A stretch of 64,000 bases of DNA from Raineyella fluvialis (GCF_009646095.1 NZ_CP045725.1:372001-436000); one strand, 5' to 3'. Positions 47,027 through 59,413 are shown, counted from the stretch's first letter. Numbers and translations are program-made. Notes: a model not told the origin generated them from the sequence alone.

Positions 47027-49717
47027 ATGTCCGGACAGGATGCGTACGTCACTCCCCTCGCCGATGCCGGATCGATCGCCTCGGCCGGCGGCAAGGGGGC
47101 CAATCTGGGCGAACTGATGCGGGCCGGGTTTCCCGTCCCCGACGGGTTCGTCATCACCACCGAGGCGTACGACAGCTTCGTCGCCGACAACGACCTCACC
47201 GACCGCGCAGCTGCCCTCGCCGGGACGGGCGACACCGCCGCGATCGCCGCCCTGTTCGACGACGCCACGCTCCCGCCGGAGCTGGCCGCGGCGATCACCA
47301 CCGCGTATGCCGCGCTCGGCCAAGGTTCAGTGGCCGTACGCTCCTCCGCCACCGCCGAGGACCTGCCCGGCGCGAGCTTCGCGGGCCAGCAGGAGACCTA
47401 CCTCAACATCAGCGGCGCGGACGAGGTCCTGGCCGCGGTCCGCCGCTGTTGGGCGTCGCTGTGGACGCCGCGGGCAGTGGCCTACCGCGCCCACCGTTCC
47501 GGCGATGACCAGGGCCCGCTCAGCATCGCCGTCGTCGTCCAGCGACTCGTCCCGGCGGACGTGTCCGGTGTCCTGTTCACCGCCAACCCCGCCACCGGAC
47601 GCCGCGACGAGACCGTCATCACCGCTGCCTGGGGGCTCGGCGAGTCGGTCGTCGGCGGACGCGTGGAGCCCGACGAGTACGTAGTCCGCAATGGCGCAGA
47701 CGGCGCAGACGGCGCAGACGGCCCCAAGGTGACCGTCCGGGTCGGCGACAAGCAGGTGATGACCGTGCAGACCGACGCCGGTTCGGACGAGGTCGCCACC
47801 CCCACCGCACGTCGCCACGAACAGACCCTCACCGACGGCCAGTCGCGGGAGCTCGCCGCCCTGGGAACCCGAGTCGCCGAGCACTTCGGCGTTCCGCAGG
47901 ACATCGAATGGGTGCTGCACGACGGGACCTTCCAGCTGGTGCAGGCCCGCCCGATCACCGCGCTGCCCGAACCGACCGGCGACGTGCCGAGCGAGTGGCC
48001 GGTCCCCCGCCACGGCAGCCTCTACTTCCGGGCGAGCATCGTCGAACAGATGCCCGACCCGCTCAGCCCGCTGTTCGCCGACCTCGTCCGGACCGCGGTC
48101 CCCCGGGGGCTCAGCAGCCTGCTCGGCGAACTGTCGCCGCGCGTCGCCGAACTCGACGTCGATTTCCCGACCATCAACGGGTACGCCTTCTACGACTACA
48201 GCCGCCGCGCCTTCGGGGCGATGATGTCGCTCAGCCCGGCGCTGATGCGGGTGATCGGTGAGAAGGGATTCGTCCTCAACCGGTGGCGCGATCGGGAGCT
48301 GCCGCGCTACCGGCACGCCGTCGCTGCCTGGGCCGACCGTGATCCGGCCGCCCTTCCCGCCGCCGAACTGGTCCGCGGCGCCCAGGAACTGGTCGACGCC
48401 GGCTGTCTGTACTACACGACGGTGCAGACCATCATTCCCGTCGCGTCCATGGCCGAGATGACCTGGACGGGCCTCTACGACCGCGCGCTGCGCCGTCCCG
48501 GCGACGCCGCCGCAACCGACTACCTGCTCGGCTTCGACTCCACCCCCATGACGGTGGAGAAGTCACTGGCCACGCTCGCCGCGTGGTGCCGTGAGGACGC
48601 CGCGCTCACGGCGGCACTGCTCGCCCCGGAGACGGATCCGCTGGGCACTACTCCCCCGGCCGGGATCGACGCCGACGTGTGGTCGCAGTGGCGTACGCGG
48701 CTGGACGGGCATCTGGCCGCGTACGGGCACACCACGTACAACCTCGACATCATGAACCCGGTCCCGGCCGACGACCCGACACCGGTCCTGCAGGCCCTGC
48801 GCTACCAGTTGGGCGGCACGGCGACGGACCCGTTCGAGCGCCAGCAGCGGCATGCGGACGAACGCGAACGCCTCACCCGGGAGCTGTTCCGACGCCTCGA
48901 TCCGGTCCGTGGGGCCCTCGCTCGCCGCAGCCTGACCTCCGCCCAACACTGGGCACCGGTCCGGGAGGACGCGCTCGCCGCGATGGGGCTCGCCTGGCCG
49001 GTCATCCGGCTCCTCGTACGCGAGGCCGGGCGACGGTTGATGGAGGCGGGTGCCCTGGCAGTGCCGGACGACGTCTTCTGGCTCACCCTCGCCGAACTGG
49101 TCGACCTCGGCATCCGCGCGGACGCCGGCGAGACCCTGCCGCGTCGCGTCGAGGCGATCGCCACCCGCCGGGCCACCTGGCGCGGGCAGGCGCTGGCCAC
49201 TCCGCCGCAGTACCTGCCGGAGAGCCGCGCGATGAAGGCGTGGGAGAGCTTCCTGCCCGCCCGCGAACAGGAAGAAGGGCCGGTCCTCAAGGGCACCACC
49301 GGCTCGGGTGGCCGCGTCACCGGTCACGCCCGGGTGCTGAAGGGGCCGGCGGACTTCGCGTCGTTCGTGCCCGGCGAGATCCTGGTGGCCTCGATCACCA
49401 CCCCCGCGTACACGCCGCTCTTCGCCCAGGCCGCGGCCGTGGTGACCGACGTCGGCGGCGTGCTGAGCCATGGGTCGATCGTGGCGCGCGAGTTCGGCAT
49501 CCCGGCCGTCCTCGGCACCGGAGCGGCCACCAAGCGCATCGCCACCGGCGATCTGATCACCGTGGACGGAATCGCCGGCCACGTGCTGCTGGAGGGGGCT
49601 TCAGCGCCGCAGCCGGACACGCGTCGGTCAAGGACGCCGATGGTCGCCGCGACAGTGGCGGCGATCGGGGTGACGGTGATCGGGGCCCTGGTGGTCAGAT
49701 CGCGGCGACAGCGGTGA
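47027..49717 (+). CDS. Rifampicin phosphotransferase-like PEP/ATP-utilising enzyme with C-terminal membrane anchor
   Basis: The 896-residue product has an ATP-grasp PEP/pyruvate-binding domain at the N terminus (GGKGANLGELMRAGFPVPDG at about 22-41; VRSSATAEDLPGASFAGQQ at about 104), a large variable middle domain (about 330-770) and a C-terminal swivelling phosphohistidine domain with GGVLSHGSIVAREFGIPAV, His near 815. The order ATP, variable, His matches rifampicin phosphotransferase, not PEP synthase, which ends in a PEP-binding barrel. After a short linker there is one hydrophobic helix (VAATVAAIGVTVIGALVV) and a basic tail, so it may be membrane-tethered. A 9-bp repeat encodes GADGADGAD near 224. 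Substrate unknown; resistance is not established. Confidence 0.82.
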   Translation: MSGQDAYVTPLADAGSIASAGGKGANLGELMRAGFPVPDGFVITTEAYDSFVADNDLTDRAAALAGTGDTAAIAALFDDATLPPELAAAITTAYAALGQGSVAVRSSATAEDLPGASFAGQQETYLNISGADEVLAAVRRCWASLWTPRAVAYRAHRSGDDQGPLSIAVVVQRLVPADVSGVLFTANPATGRRDETVITAAWGLGESVVGGRVEPDEYVVRNGADGADGADGPKVTVRVGDKQVMTVQTDAGSDEVATPTARRHEQTLTDGQSRELAALGTRVAEHFGVPQDIEWVLHDGTFQLVQARPITALPEPTGDVPSEWPVPRHGSLYFRASIVEQMPDPLSPLFADLVRTAVPRGLSSLLGELSPRVAELDVDFPTINGYAFYDYSRRAFGAMMSLSPALMRVIGEKGFVLNRWRDRELPRYRHAVAAWADRDPAALPAAELVRGAQELVDAGCLYYTTVQTIIPVASMAEMTWTGLYDRALRRPGDAAATDYLLGFDSTPMTVEKSLATLAAWCREDAALTAALLAPETDPLGTTPPAGIDADVWSQWRTRLDGHLAAYGHTTYNLDIMNPVPADDPTPVLQALRYQLGGTATDPFERQQRHADERERLTRELFRRLDPVRGALARRSLTSAQHWAPVREDALAAMGLAWPVIRLLVREAGRRLMEAGALAVPDDVFWLTLAELVDLGIRADAGETLPRRVEAIATRRATWRGQALATPPQYLPESRAMKAWESFLPAREQEEGPVLKGTTGSGGRVTGHARVLKGPADFASFVPGEILVASITTPAYTPLFAQAAAVVTDVGGVLSHGSIVAREFGIPAVLGTGAATKRIATGDLITVDGIAGHVLLEGASAPQPDTRRSRTPMVAATVAAIGVTVIGALVVRSRRQR

Positions 49718-49787
49718 GTCGAGCGACCATCAACAGGCCCCCGAGCCTGGGGTCACGTATCCAGAGCGTCAACCCGCGTTACGCTGA

Positions 49788-49854
49788 ACCTTCCAGAACC
49801 TCGGAAGGTGCGGGGTGCCCGCTTCACTGCGTGGGGCGGGGGCTCGCCCGCCCC
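49788..49854 (+). terminator. Two adjacent hairpins after the PEP-utilising enzyme gene
   Basis: A 7-bp stem ACCTTCC/GGAAGGT (49788-49794 with 49803-49809) is followed by an 8-bp stem GGGGCGGG/CCCGCCCC (49833-49840 with 49847-49854). They lie between two plus-strand genes, 71-137 bp after the first stop, and plausibly terminate transcription. No T-tract is present. Confidence 0.45.
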
Positions 49855-50006
49855 CCGGCGTCCCCGTGACAAACCCGAGCCAGCCGACCGAGCATGTCCT
49901 GCAACGGTTCCATAGGACTGCCCTATGACGTCCCTGGTTGAGGTACCAACCTGAGCCACGGGTCGAAGGGCTGGACCCCCACGGCTCGAACCGTCACGAT
50001 GAACCC

Positions 50007-50837
50007 ATGCCGACCCCTGCGGAAGCCCGCGCCCGCGTAGCGGGGCTCTTCGACACCCTCGCCCCGGTCTACGACCAGGGGCCGGTGCCCTGGTTCACCC
50101 CGATGGGCGCCCGGCTCGTCGAGCTGATCCAGCCGACTGCCGGCGAGCATGTCCTCGACATCGGGGCCGGACGCGGAGCCGTCACGTTCCCGCTGTGCGA
50201 GGCGGTCGGCCCGACAGGCCGCGTGACGGCCGTGGATCTCTCCCCCGCCATGGTCTCCCACCTCACCGCAGACGCGGCACAGCGGGGGGTGACGAATCTC
50301 GAGATCCGCCAGGGCACTGCCGGCCCCAACCAGCTAGGCGCCTCCTCGTACGACCTGGTCACCGCCTCGATGGTGCTGTTCTTCGACCCGACGCCCGAGG
50401 CGACGCTGGCGGACTGGGCCGAGCTCCTCCGCCCGGGCGGGCGGATAGGACTGACGACCTTCGGCGGTCAGGATGCCGCGTGGCGGGCCGCCGAGCTGCT
50501 GCTGGTCGCGTACGCCCCGGACATCCCGGACCCCCGGACCAATGCGTCCCGCCCACCCTTCACGACCATCGAGACCATGACGTCTCTGCTTTCCGGCTGC
50601 GGCCTGGTCGACGTCGAGAGCCATGACGAACCCCTCGAGATCGTCCTGCCGGATGTTCGGGCCTGGCGACAGTGGTCGATGAGCCTGGGCCTGCGCCAGT
50701 TCTGGGACGTGGTGCCCGCAGCCGAACAGGACGACCTCCTGGCCCGGATCGGCGAGGTCCTCGAAGCCGACCGCGGCCCGGACGGACAGCTCCACCTGAC
50801 CCAGCAGGTGCGCTACACCACGGGGCGGGCGGTCTGA
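50007..50837 (+). CDS. SAM-dependent methyltransferase (class I, UbiE-like)
   Basis: From ATG 50007 (MPTPAEARARVAGLFD) the product is 276 residues. Rossmann-fold methyltransferase motifs are clear: I VLDIGAGRGAVTFPL, post-I VTAVDLSPAMVSH, and SYDLVTASMVLFF with LLRPGGRIGLTTFG for motifs II-III. Methyl acceptor unknown; probably a small molecule. An upstream in-frame ATG at 49938 has no good ribosome site, so it was not used. The convergent VOC gene begins immediately beyond its stop. Confidence 0.85.
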   Translation: MPTPAEARARVAGLFDTLAPVYDQGPVPWFTPMGARLVELIQPTAGEHVLDIGAGRGAVTFPLCEAVGPTGRVTAVDLSPAMVSHLTADAAQRGVTNLEIRQGTAGPNQLGASSYDLVTASMVLFFDPTPEATLADWAELLRPGGRIGLTTFGGQDAAWRAAELLLVAYAPDIPDPRTNASRPPFTTIETMTSLLSGCGLVDVESHDEPLEIVLPDVRAWRQWSMSLGLRQFWDVVPAAEQDDLLARIGEVLEADRGPDGQLHLTQQVRYTTGRAV

Positions 50838-50841
50838 GCTC

Positions 50842-51291
50842 TCAGTCGAGGCGCTGGGCGAGCGCCACGATGATGCCCTCGGGGCCACGGACGTAGGCCA
50901 TGGACCAGACGCCCTCGTACTCGCCGATCCCCCCGACCAGCCCGTAACCGCGCCCCTGCGCCCACTGGACGGTCGCCGGCAGATCCTCCACCTCGAAGGC
51001 CACGCTGCGCAGGCCCAGCTCGTTGGCCGGTGCGGCGGGCGAGCCGGGCAGGTGATCCGGTCGGGAGAAGCTCGACAGTTCCAGCGAGGTGCCGCCCCCG
51101 GGCGGTCGCAGCATCACGATCTCGGTCCGCGAGCTGGGGATACCGATCACCGTGTCGATGAACTCGCCCTCGACGAACGTCCGGCCCTCGATCTCCAGGC
51201 CCAGTCCGACGAAGAACTCCACGGTGCTGTCGAGATCCGCCACCGTGATCCCGACATGATCGAAGCGAAGAATGGCGCCCACGGCCCCCAT
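50842..51291 (-). CDS. VOC-family (glyoxalase/bleomycin-resistance-like) protein
   Basis: This 149-residue protein has paired beta-alpha-beta-beta-beta modules: FDHVGITVADLDSTVEFFVG (N-terminal His ligand in DHVG) and a C-terminal WSMAYVRGPEGIIVALAQ with the terminal Glu ligand region. VOC proteins bind a divalent metal and act as isomerases, lyases, dioxygenases or drug binders; the substrate is unknown. It is the second of two small minus-strand genes; the DUF1697 gene lies 30 bp upstream. Confidence 0.87.
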   Translation of the reverse strand: MGAVGAILRFDHVGITVADLDSTVEFFVGLGLEIEGRTFVEGEFIDTVIGIPSSRTEIVMLRPPGGGTSLELSSFSRPDHLPGSPAAPANELGLRSVAFEVEDLPATVQWAQGRGYGLVGGIGEYEGVWSMAYVRGPEGIIVALAQRLD

Positions 51292-51321
51292 GCTTGCATG
51301 ACCCTCTCGGGCTCGGGAAGC

Positions 51322-51867
51322 TCAGGCCTCGAGCTTCTTCACGATGCGTTGCACGGTCAGCCAGGTGCGGGTGGTGATGTCCTTGCCATAGGTCCGGTCC
51401 AGCCAGCTCATGAAGTCGGGGGTCGTGCCGGGGGTGCTGTTGTCGCCGACGGCCAGGAATGCGCGCGCCGCCCGGTCGTACGCCACGATCCGTGCCTGCG
51501 GGTCGGCCTGTTCCGGGAGTCGCTCCGGTGCCATGGCACCGTCCTTGAGGAACGTCGCCGTCAGGTAGGTGCCCCGGCCGTGCGTCAGCCCGGGAAAAGG
51601 ATCGCTGTCGAGCAGCGTACGCAGTTCGGCGTGCTCGCGGATGATCGTCACGCCGGCGATGCCGAGCCGATCGTTGAGCGCTTGCTGGATCCGCTGCTCG
51701 AGCGCCGGCACGTCGGAGGCGCTCGTCCGGAAGACGATGTTGCCGCTGGCCAGCACCGAGCCCACCTGCTCGAACCGGAGCGACTCGAACACGCCCCGCA
51801 GCTTGTCGTTGGTCATGTTCGGCAGACTCGGCGCGATCCCCCGCAGCAGCGCGACGTAGCGGTACAT
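51322..51867 (-). CDS. DUF1697-family protein
   Basis: The 181-residue product starts MYRYVALLRGI and shows the DUF1697 pattern: N-terminal YVALLRGI...M.DLR/KLRGVFESLRF, then VGSVLASGNIVF and a later VGDNSTPGTTPDF near the C terminus. The family is a two-module ferredoxin-like fold with no assigned activity. It is followed by the VOC gene on the same strand; the DHFR-like gene ends 24 bp upstream, so the three may be one transcript. Confidence 0.88.
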   Translation of the reverse strand: MYRYVALLRGIAPSLPNMTNDKLRGVFESLRFEQVGSVLASGNIVFRTSASDVPALEQRIQQALNDRLGIAGVTIIREHAELRTLLDSDPFPGLTHGRGTYLTATFLKDGAMAPERLPEQADPQARIVAYDRAARAFLAVGDNSTPGTTPDFMSWLDRTYGKDITTRTWLTVQRIVKKLEA

Positions 51868-51891
51868 GACGGTGAGCGTACGACCGATCGG

Positions 51892-52512
51892 TCAGGTCAT
51901 GTCGCCGGTGCGCAGGGGACCCGCCGGCCCATAGCGCAGCAGCACCGCCCCGTTCTCGGACGCGATCGGTGGGGCGAGAAGGCGGAGGGTCGCGGGCGAC
52001 GCACCGTCGGGGAACACCTTCTTGCCCTGCCCGATCACGATCGGATAGACCCACAGCGCCAGCACGTCGTACGCCTCCGCACTCAGCAGCGTGTGGACCA
52101 GGTCGACGCTGCCGATCACGTGGATGTCCTCGTGCCGATCACGCAGGGCAGCGACCGCGGCGGCGGCATCCGGTCCAAGCTGTGTCGTGCCGGGCCAGTC
52201 GAGGACGGGCGTGCCGCGCGAGGCGACGTACTTCGGGATCTGGTCGAACTTGCGGCCGATCGCGCCCTCCTCGTCGCCCTCGGTGTGCTGAGGCCAGTAG
52301 GCAGCGAAAATGTCGTACGTCCGGCGGCCGAGCACCAGTGCGTCCATGGCGTCGATGCCTTCGCCGATCACCCTGCCGACGGTCTCGTCAATCAGTGGCG
52401 CCTGCCAGCCGCCGTACGGGAAGCCGCTCGAGGTGTCCTCGTCGGGGCCTCCCGGCGCCTGCGCGACGCCGTCGAGAGTGGTGAACAGGTCGATCGTGAT
52501 GCGTCCGGCCAT
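51892..52512 (-). CDS. Dihydrofolate reductase-family protein (RibD C-terminal type)
   Basis: From ATG 52512 behind GGAAGGAG the product has 206 residues, beginning MAGRITIDLFTTLDGVAQAP, the usual start of RibD-C/YwjB-type reductase-like proteins. NADPH-binding-type segments are LVLGRRTYDIFAAYWP and IHVIGSVDLVHTLLSAEAYD, with LALWVYPIVIGQGKKVFPDG near the C terminus. Usually annotated as dihydrofolate reductase family, but the true substrate is unknown. Extra codons upstream to 52590 are not expected to be translated. Confidence 0.88.
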   Translation of the reverse strand: MAGRITIDLFTTLDGVAQAPGGPDEDTSSGFPYGGWQAPLIDETVGRVIGEGIDAMDALVLGRRTYDIFAAYWPQHTEGDEEGAIGRKFDQIPKYVASRGTPVLDWPGTTQLGPDAAAAVAALRDRHEDIHVIGSVDLVHTLLSAEAYDVLALWVYPIVIGQGKKVFPDGASPATLRLLAPPIASENGAVLLRYGPAGPLRTGDMT

Positions 52513-52665
52513 GGCCGGCTCCTTCCAGAGGGGGTCACGCGGCAGGGCAGCGCATCCGAGGATGGCTACCCAGGCACCACCACCGTCCAAGCAGCACGGT
52601 GGCTTGTCAAGGCTCCGACGGACGTTCGACCCGTCGCAGTTCAGGAACGCGACGATCAGCGCAGG

Positions 52666-52694
52666 TTGACATCTCCTCCCTCGGATGCGACGCT
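52666..52694 (+). promoter_or_regulatory. Candidate sigma-70-type promoter of the beta-glucoside operon
   Basis: A consensus -35 element TTGACA is at 52666-52671. Seventeen bases later GACGCT (52689-52694) could serve as a weak -10. The predicted transcript would then carry a leader of about 130 bases before the PTS gene. Confidence 0.5.
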
Positions 52695-52734
52695 TACTTC
52701 AGCATTCGCAGACATGTGACCGGTAATGCGGGCA

Positions 52735-52785
52735 GGATCTGATGGTTGCACCACACACGTGGTGTTTCCCTCAGGTCCTTTTTTT
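52735..52785 (+). terminator. Intrinsic terminator in the PTS leader (likely antitermination target)
   Basis: An 11-bp outer stem (GGATCTGATGG with CCCTCAGGTCC, one wobble and one mismatch) encloses an inner CACCAC/GTGGTG hairpin and is followed directly by seven T residues (52779-52785). It lies 46 bp before the PTS start. A terminator inside a leader, in an operon that encodes a BglG/LicT protein, is the classic antitermination arrangement. I could not delimit the ribonucleic antiterminator site by eye. Confidence 0.75.
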
Positions 52786-52831
52786 GTTGCCCGGAAACGG
52801 CCGCGTCCGTGCGACCAAAGGAGGTCCCACC

Positions 52832-56147
<3,316 letters not shown>

Positions 56148-56161
56148 GCCGGACCACGGAC

Positions 56162-57019
56162 ATGCCACAACCGCAACGCATCACCAAGGTGCTCAACTCC
56201 AGCGTCGTCCTCGTCAGCGATGACGCCGGCCGAGAGTCCATCCTGCTCGGACGCGGCATCGGTTACGGACGCAAGACCGGCGAGATGATCGACAAGGAGG
56301 TCGTCGACCGGGTGTTCCTCCCGGTCGACGACCCCGACTCCCGGGCGCTCGTCGACCTCCTGGGCTCGATCTCGGCCGCGTACGTCCTCCTCGCCAGGGA
56401 CATCATCGCGGCCGCGCAGGCGGCCCTCCAGGTGGAACTGCACCCACACCTGCTGCTCGCGCTGACCGACCACCTGCACTTCGCGGCCGAGCGCCACAAG
56501 CAGGGCATGAGGGTGGTCAACCGTCTGACCTGGGAGATGCGCACCTACTACCCCGACGAATATCGTGTCGGCACCGAAGTCCTGCGAACCGTCAACGAAC
56601 GACTCGGCCTCGACCTCCCCGAGGACGAGGCGACGAACATCGCCTTCCACCTGGTCAACGCGAGAAACGACCCTCACTCGGCCTTCGATGCCCTCAGAGC
56701 CGCGACCCTCATCTCCGAACTGGTCGCGATCGTCTCCTACCGCTCGGGGCGCTCGCTCGCACCCACCGACCTCGACCAGCGGCGATTCGTCGTCCACCTC
56801 CAGTTCTTCGCCGACAGGCTGTTCACGGGCCGACTTCTCGATTCCGACGAAGGCTTCCTGTACGACCAGATCCGTACGAAGTACCCCGAGGCCATCGAGA
56901 CTGCCCATCAGATGCGCCGGCACGTGCAGACCCAGTACGGCCTCGAATTGCCCGACGAAGAAGTCGGTTACCTCGGTCTCCACATCCAGCGTCTCCTCAG
57001 CAAGACGACAGCCGGGTGA
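56162..57019 (+). CDS. BglG/LicT-family transcriptional antiterminator
   Basis: This 285-residue protein has an RNA-binding CAT domain (1-55: ITKVLNSSVVLVSDD, LLGRGIGYGRKTGEMID) and two PTS regulation domains: PRD1 (about 65-170, TDHLHFAAERHKQG with candidate phospho-His) and PRD2 (about 175-280, LQFFADRLFTGRL). Family knowledge: it binds a leader hairpin as a dimer and prevents termination, and is inactivated by EII phosphorylation without substrate. It is the third gene of the operon, 14 bp after the glucosidase stop, and so probably autoregulated. Whether it is closer to BglG or LicT was not decided. Confidence 0.92.
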   Translation: MPQPQRITKVLNSSVVLVSDDAGRESILLGRGIGYGRKTGEMIDKEVVDRVFLPVDDPDSRALVDLLGSISAAYVLLARDIIAAAQAALQVELHPHLLLALTDHLHFAAERHKQGMRVVNRLTWEMRTYYPDEYRVGTEVLRTVNERLGLDLPEDEATNIAFHLVNARNDPHSAFDALRAATLISELVAIVSYRSGRSLAPTDLDQRRFVVHLQFFADRLFTGRLLDSDEGFLYDQIRTKYPEAIETAHQMRRHVQTQYGLELPDEEVGYLGLHIQRLLSKTTAG

Positions 57020-57063
57020 GATCGGAGAGAGTGGGCGGCTGATAACGGTCGCTCGTGCGCGCC

Positions 57064-58509
57064 TTACCTGTCACCAGAGGCGCCCCCCACGCCCGTCAGC
57101 AACCAGTCCAGCGCCTCGCCGGTCGTCCAGCCGTCCGGATGCAGGCGCTGCAGCACCTTGGCGCCCTCGAGGTCCTGGCCCAAGGTGACCGCCGCCGGTT
57201 CGGCGTAACCGTCCTTGCGCAACTGGCCCAGCCCGACGTCCGCGAACAGGGCGTTGCACAGGCACTTGCGTCCCACGGTGTCGCCCTCCTGGCCGCCCTT
57301 CTTCACGTACATGTCCACCCGGTCGGCGGGGCACCGGTAGACCACCGACCCATCGGGTCGTTCGGCAGGGACCCGCAGGTAGCCGAGGTCACAGATCCGC
57401 TCGCGCGCACCGTAGACGTCGGGTTGCGACAGCGTCCCCTCGACCGGCGCCACCTTGAACGGGAAGCCGGTGGGTGAGGCCAAGGGGTCGTTGCGTACGG
57501 ACAGGGTGTCGTCCGCCAGGTCGTCCAAGAGCTGCTGACGAAGGTCCGGACGCAGACCTGACTCGGCAGCCAGCGCGAACAGGGAGCCCACCTGCACTCC
57601 GGCCGCTCCCACCGCGAGCGCTTCGGCGACCCTCTCGGGGGTGCTGCAACCGCCGGCGAGCCAGAACGGGAGGCCGGTCTGGGCGACCTTCGCCAGGTCT
57701 GCTTCGTCCTTGGCCCCATAGACCGGGTCGCCGAGGGCGTCGAGACTCATCCTGCCGCGCGGCGGCGCACTGTGACCGCCGGCCCGCGGCCCCTCGACGA
57801 CGAATCCGTCCGGACGGATCTCCTCATCGCGGGCCAGGTAGCTGGCCAGCACGTGCAGGGACACGATCGCCAGGCACGCCGGGCGCTTGAGCGGCGGCAG
57901 GTCGTCGCCGAGGTAGGTGACCGGGTCGAGCGAGGCGCGGTGGACCCGGGTGGCTCCGGTCACCTCGATGGTCAGGTGTCCGGCCCGACCGGCGGCGAAG
58001 TCGTTCAGCAGCCTCGGCGTCTCGCGAGGTACCCCGGCTCCCATCAGCACGTAGTCGACACCCGCGAGCATCGCGCCCAGGGTGGCCGAGGCGGTGGCCG
58101 TCTGGACCTTCTCCAGCAAGTTGATGCCGACGAGTCCGTCATGCCCCTCCTTGGCCAGCCAGACCTCGGCGAAGTTGCCGACGAGGCTGAGTTCGATGGC
58201 CTCGCGGCTCGGGGAGATGGTCAACCTCGAATGCGGACGGTACGGCCGGCCCTCGGGGCGGCCTCCCTCGAGGAAATAGCGGTCGAGGACCCGTTGGGCC
58301 ATCGCGGGCGACGGGAACGCCTCGAGCGCGCGCCGCAGGTGTCCGCCCGGGTCGCCGTCCTGGAGCCTTCGGGCCAGGACCCCGTCCAGGGCGGTGCCGG
58401 AGACCACGCCCAGATGTCCACGCCGGGACACCTCCCGCGCCAAGCGCCAGGAGGACACGGCGATCCCCATGCCGCCCTGGATGATGATGGGTCGAGTGGG
58501 GGGTGTCAC
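57064..58509 (-). CDS. FMN-dependent nitronate monooxygenase/2-nitropropane dioxygenase-like protein
   Basis: From GTG 58509 behind TTGGAG the product has 481 residues. The NPD-type TIM barrel is indicated by PIIIQGGMGIAVSSWRLARE at the start, GINLLEKV, MGAGVPRETPRLL, FVVEGPRAGGHSAPP (flavin phosphate and His region) and FWLAGGCSTPERVAEAL with AAGVQVGSLFALAAES. The family oxidises nitronates or acts as an enoyl reductase-like flavoprotein. It is longer than classic NMOs (about 350), with an extra C-terminal part including KKGGQEGDTVGRKCLCNALF. It is divergent from the MarR-type gene and next to an oxygenase cluster, so a role with nitro- or hetero-aromatic compounds is possible (inference). 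Confidence 0.85.
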   Translation of the reverse strand: MTPPTRPIIIQGGMGIAVSSWRLAREVSRRGHLGVVSGTALDGVLARRLQDGDPGGHLRRALEAFPSPAMAQRVLDRYFLEGGRPEGRPYRPHSRLTISPSREAIELSLVGNFAEVWLAKEGHDGLVGINLLEKVQTATASATLGAMLAGVDYVLMGAGVPRETPRLLNDFAAGRAGHLTIEVTGATRVHRASLDPVTYLGDDLPPLKRPACLAIVSLHVLASYLARDEEIRPDGFVVEGPRAGGHSAPPRGRMSLDALGDPVYGAKDEADLAKVAQTGLPFWLAGGCSTPERVAEALAVGAAGVQVGSLFALAAESGLRPDLRQQLLDDLADDTLSVRNDPLASPTGFPFKVAPVEGTLSQPDVYGARERICDLGYLRVPAERPDGSVVYRCPADRVDMYVKKGGQEGDTVGRKCLCNALFADVGLGQLRKDGYAEPAAVTLGQDLEGAKVLQRLHPDGWTTGEALDWLLTGVGGASGDR

Positions 58510-58775
58510 GAGGTCTCCAAGGATCGGAATATACCTACGGTAACGTAAGTTGCCGACGATCCCGAATCCCTGGCGAGCCATCACCCACGTCGGGCCGAGG
58601 TGACGAGATCTCACTCCGCAGGCCTGGTCGACGGACGGTCAGCGCTGGGGTGTGATGCAGACTGCACCGTTCACCACGTGCCGCGATGCATGTAATATCA
58701 ATCGAGAATCAATCACCGTTAGCTTCCCCGTACAGCCCCCGACCCCTGACCGGTGAGTTCTGAAAGACTGACAGC
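58510..58775. promoter_or_regulatory. Divergent regulatory region between the nitronate monooxygenase-like and MarR-type genes
   Basis: These 266 bp separate two divergently read genes. They contain an AT-rich patch near 58685-58720 with two direct ATCAATC repeats four bases apart, and an inverted TACG-N4-CGTA (near 58532-58543) close to the minus-strand start. Either could be an operator for the MarR-type regulator; neither resembles the 22-bp palindrome before the Rieske gene. Confidence 0.4.
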
Positions 58776-59342
58776 ATGTCCAGCTCGAGTGACGCCAACC
58801 GTCCGGCGCGTGACGACAACGCCACGCCCTCAGCCACCTGGCATCTCGGCCGCACCCCACCCGAAGCCGACCTGGCCAACGTCGAGTTCGCCCTGATGGC
58901 GGCCAGCGCCGCCTTCGAGCGCTACGTCGAACAGATCTCCCAGCTGATCGGGGAGCCCGAGCTGTCGTACAACGAGATCACGATCCTGCACGTCATCCGG
59001 ATGTACGAGCGGCCGAAGGATGCCACCACTATCGCGCGGTTCGTCAACCGCGACGACCTCCCCAACGTGCAATACACCCTGCGCAAACTCGCGTCGGTCG
59101 GCCTGGTGAAGAAGACGCGCTCGGGCGTCTCGGCCCACTACGAGACAACGAAGGCCGGCACGGACTGGACCGACCGGTACGCCGTCCTGCGCTCCCGACT
59201 CCTGGTCGACCAGATGGCCCCCGACGAGATCTCCGGGGAGACCCTCGAGGGCATCTCCCGGCGCCTGACGCGACTCACGGTGCTGTACGAGTCCTCGGCG
59301 CGCAGCGCGGCCATCCTCAACCCGCACGGCATCTTCGACTGA
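58776..59342 (+). CDS. MarR-family transcriptional regulator
   Basis: The 188-residue product has a disordered N terminus (1-28) and a winged helix-turn-helix core: LSYNEITILHVIRMYERPKDA, TIARFVNRDDLPNVQYTLRKL (recognition region) and the wing VKKTRSGVSAHYETTKAG. The C-terminal helix RRLTRLTVLYESSARSAA would complete the dimer interface. Aromatic catabolic clusters are often governed by MarR regulators that release DNA on binding substrate. The long palindrome in front of the Rieske gene, 128 bp after its stop, is the best candidate site. Confidence 0.87.
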   Translation: MSSSSDANRPARDDNATPSATWHLGRTPPEADLANVEFALMAASAAFERYVEQISQLIGEPELSYNEITILHVIRMYERPKDATTIARFVNRDDLPNVQYTLRKLASVGLVKKTRSGVSAHYETTKAGTDWTDRYAVLRSRLLVDQMAPDEISGETLEGISRRLTRLTVLYESSARSAAILNPHGIFD

Positions 59343-59378
59343 CCCTCCCGTCCGGAGGAGACCGGTCCCCGAGCAGCC

Positions 59379-59413
59379 CAGGCCCCGCAGGTCATTGTGA
59401 CCTGCGGGGCCTG
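59379..59413 (+). terminator. Perfect 16-bp hairpin terminator after the MarR-type gene
   Basis: CAGGCCCCGCAGGTCA (59379-59394) pairs perfectly with 59398-59413 around a TTG loop, 37 bp after the MarR stop. It should separate the regulator transcript from the Rieske operon. No T-run follows. Confidence 0.8.

Noticed and set aside
47027-49717. Annotation as PEP synthase (ppsA)
   Set aside because: The phosphohistidine domain is at the C terminus and no PEP-binding barrel follows, so the rifampicin phosphotransferase-like order fits better.
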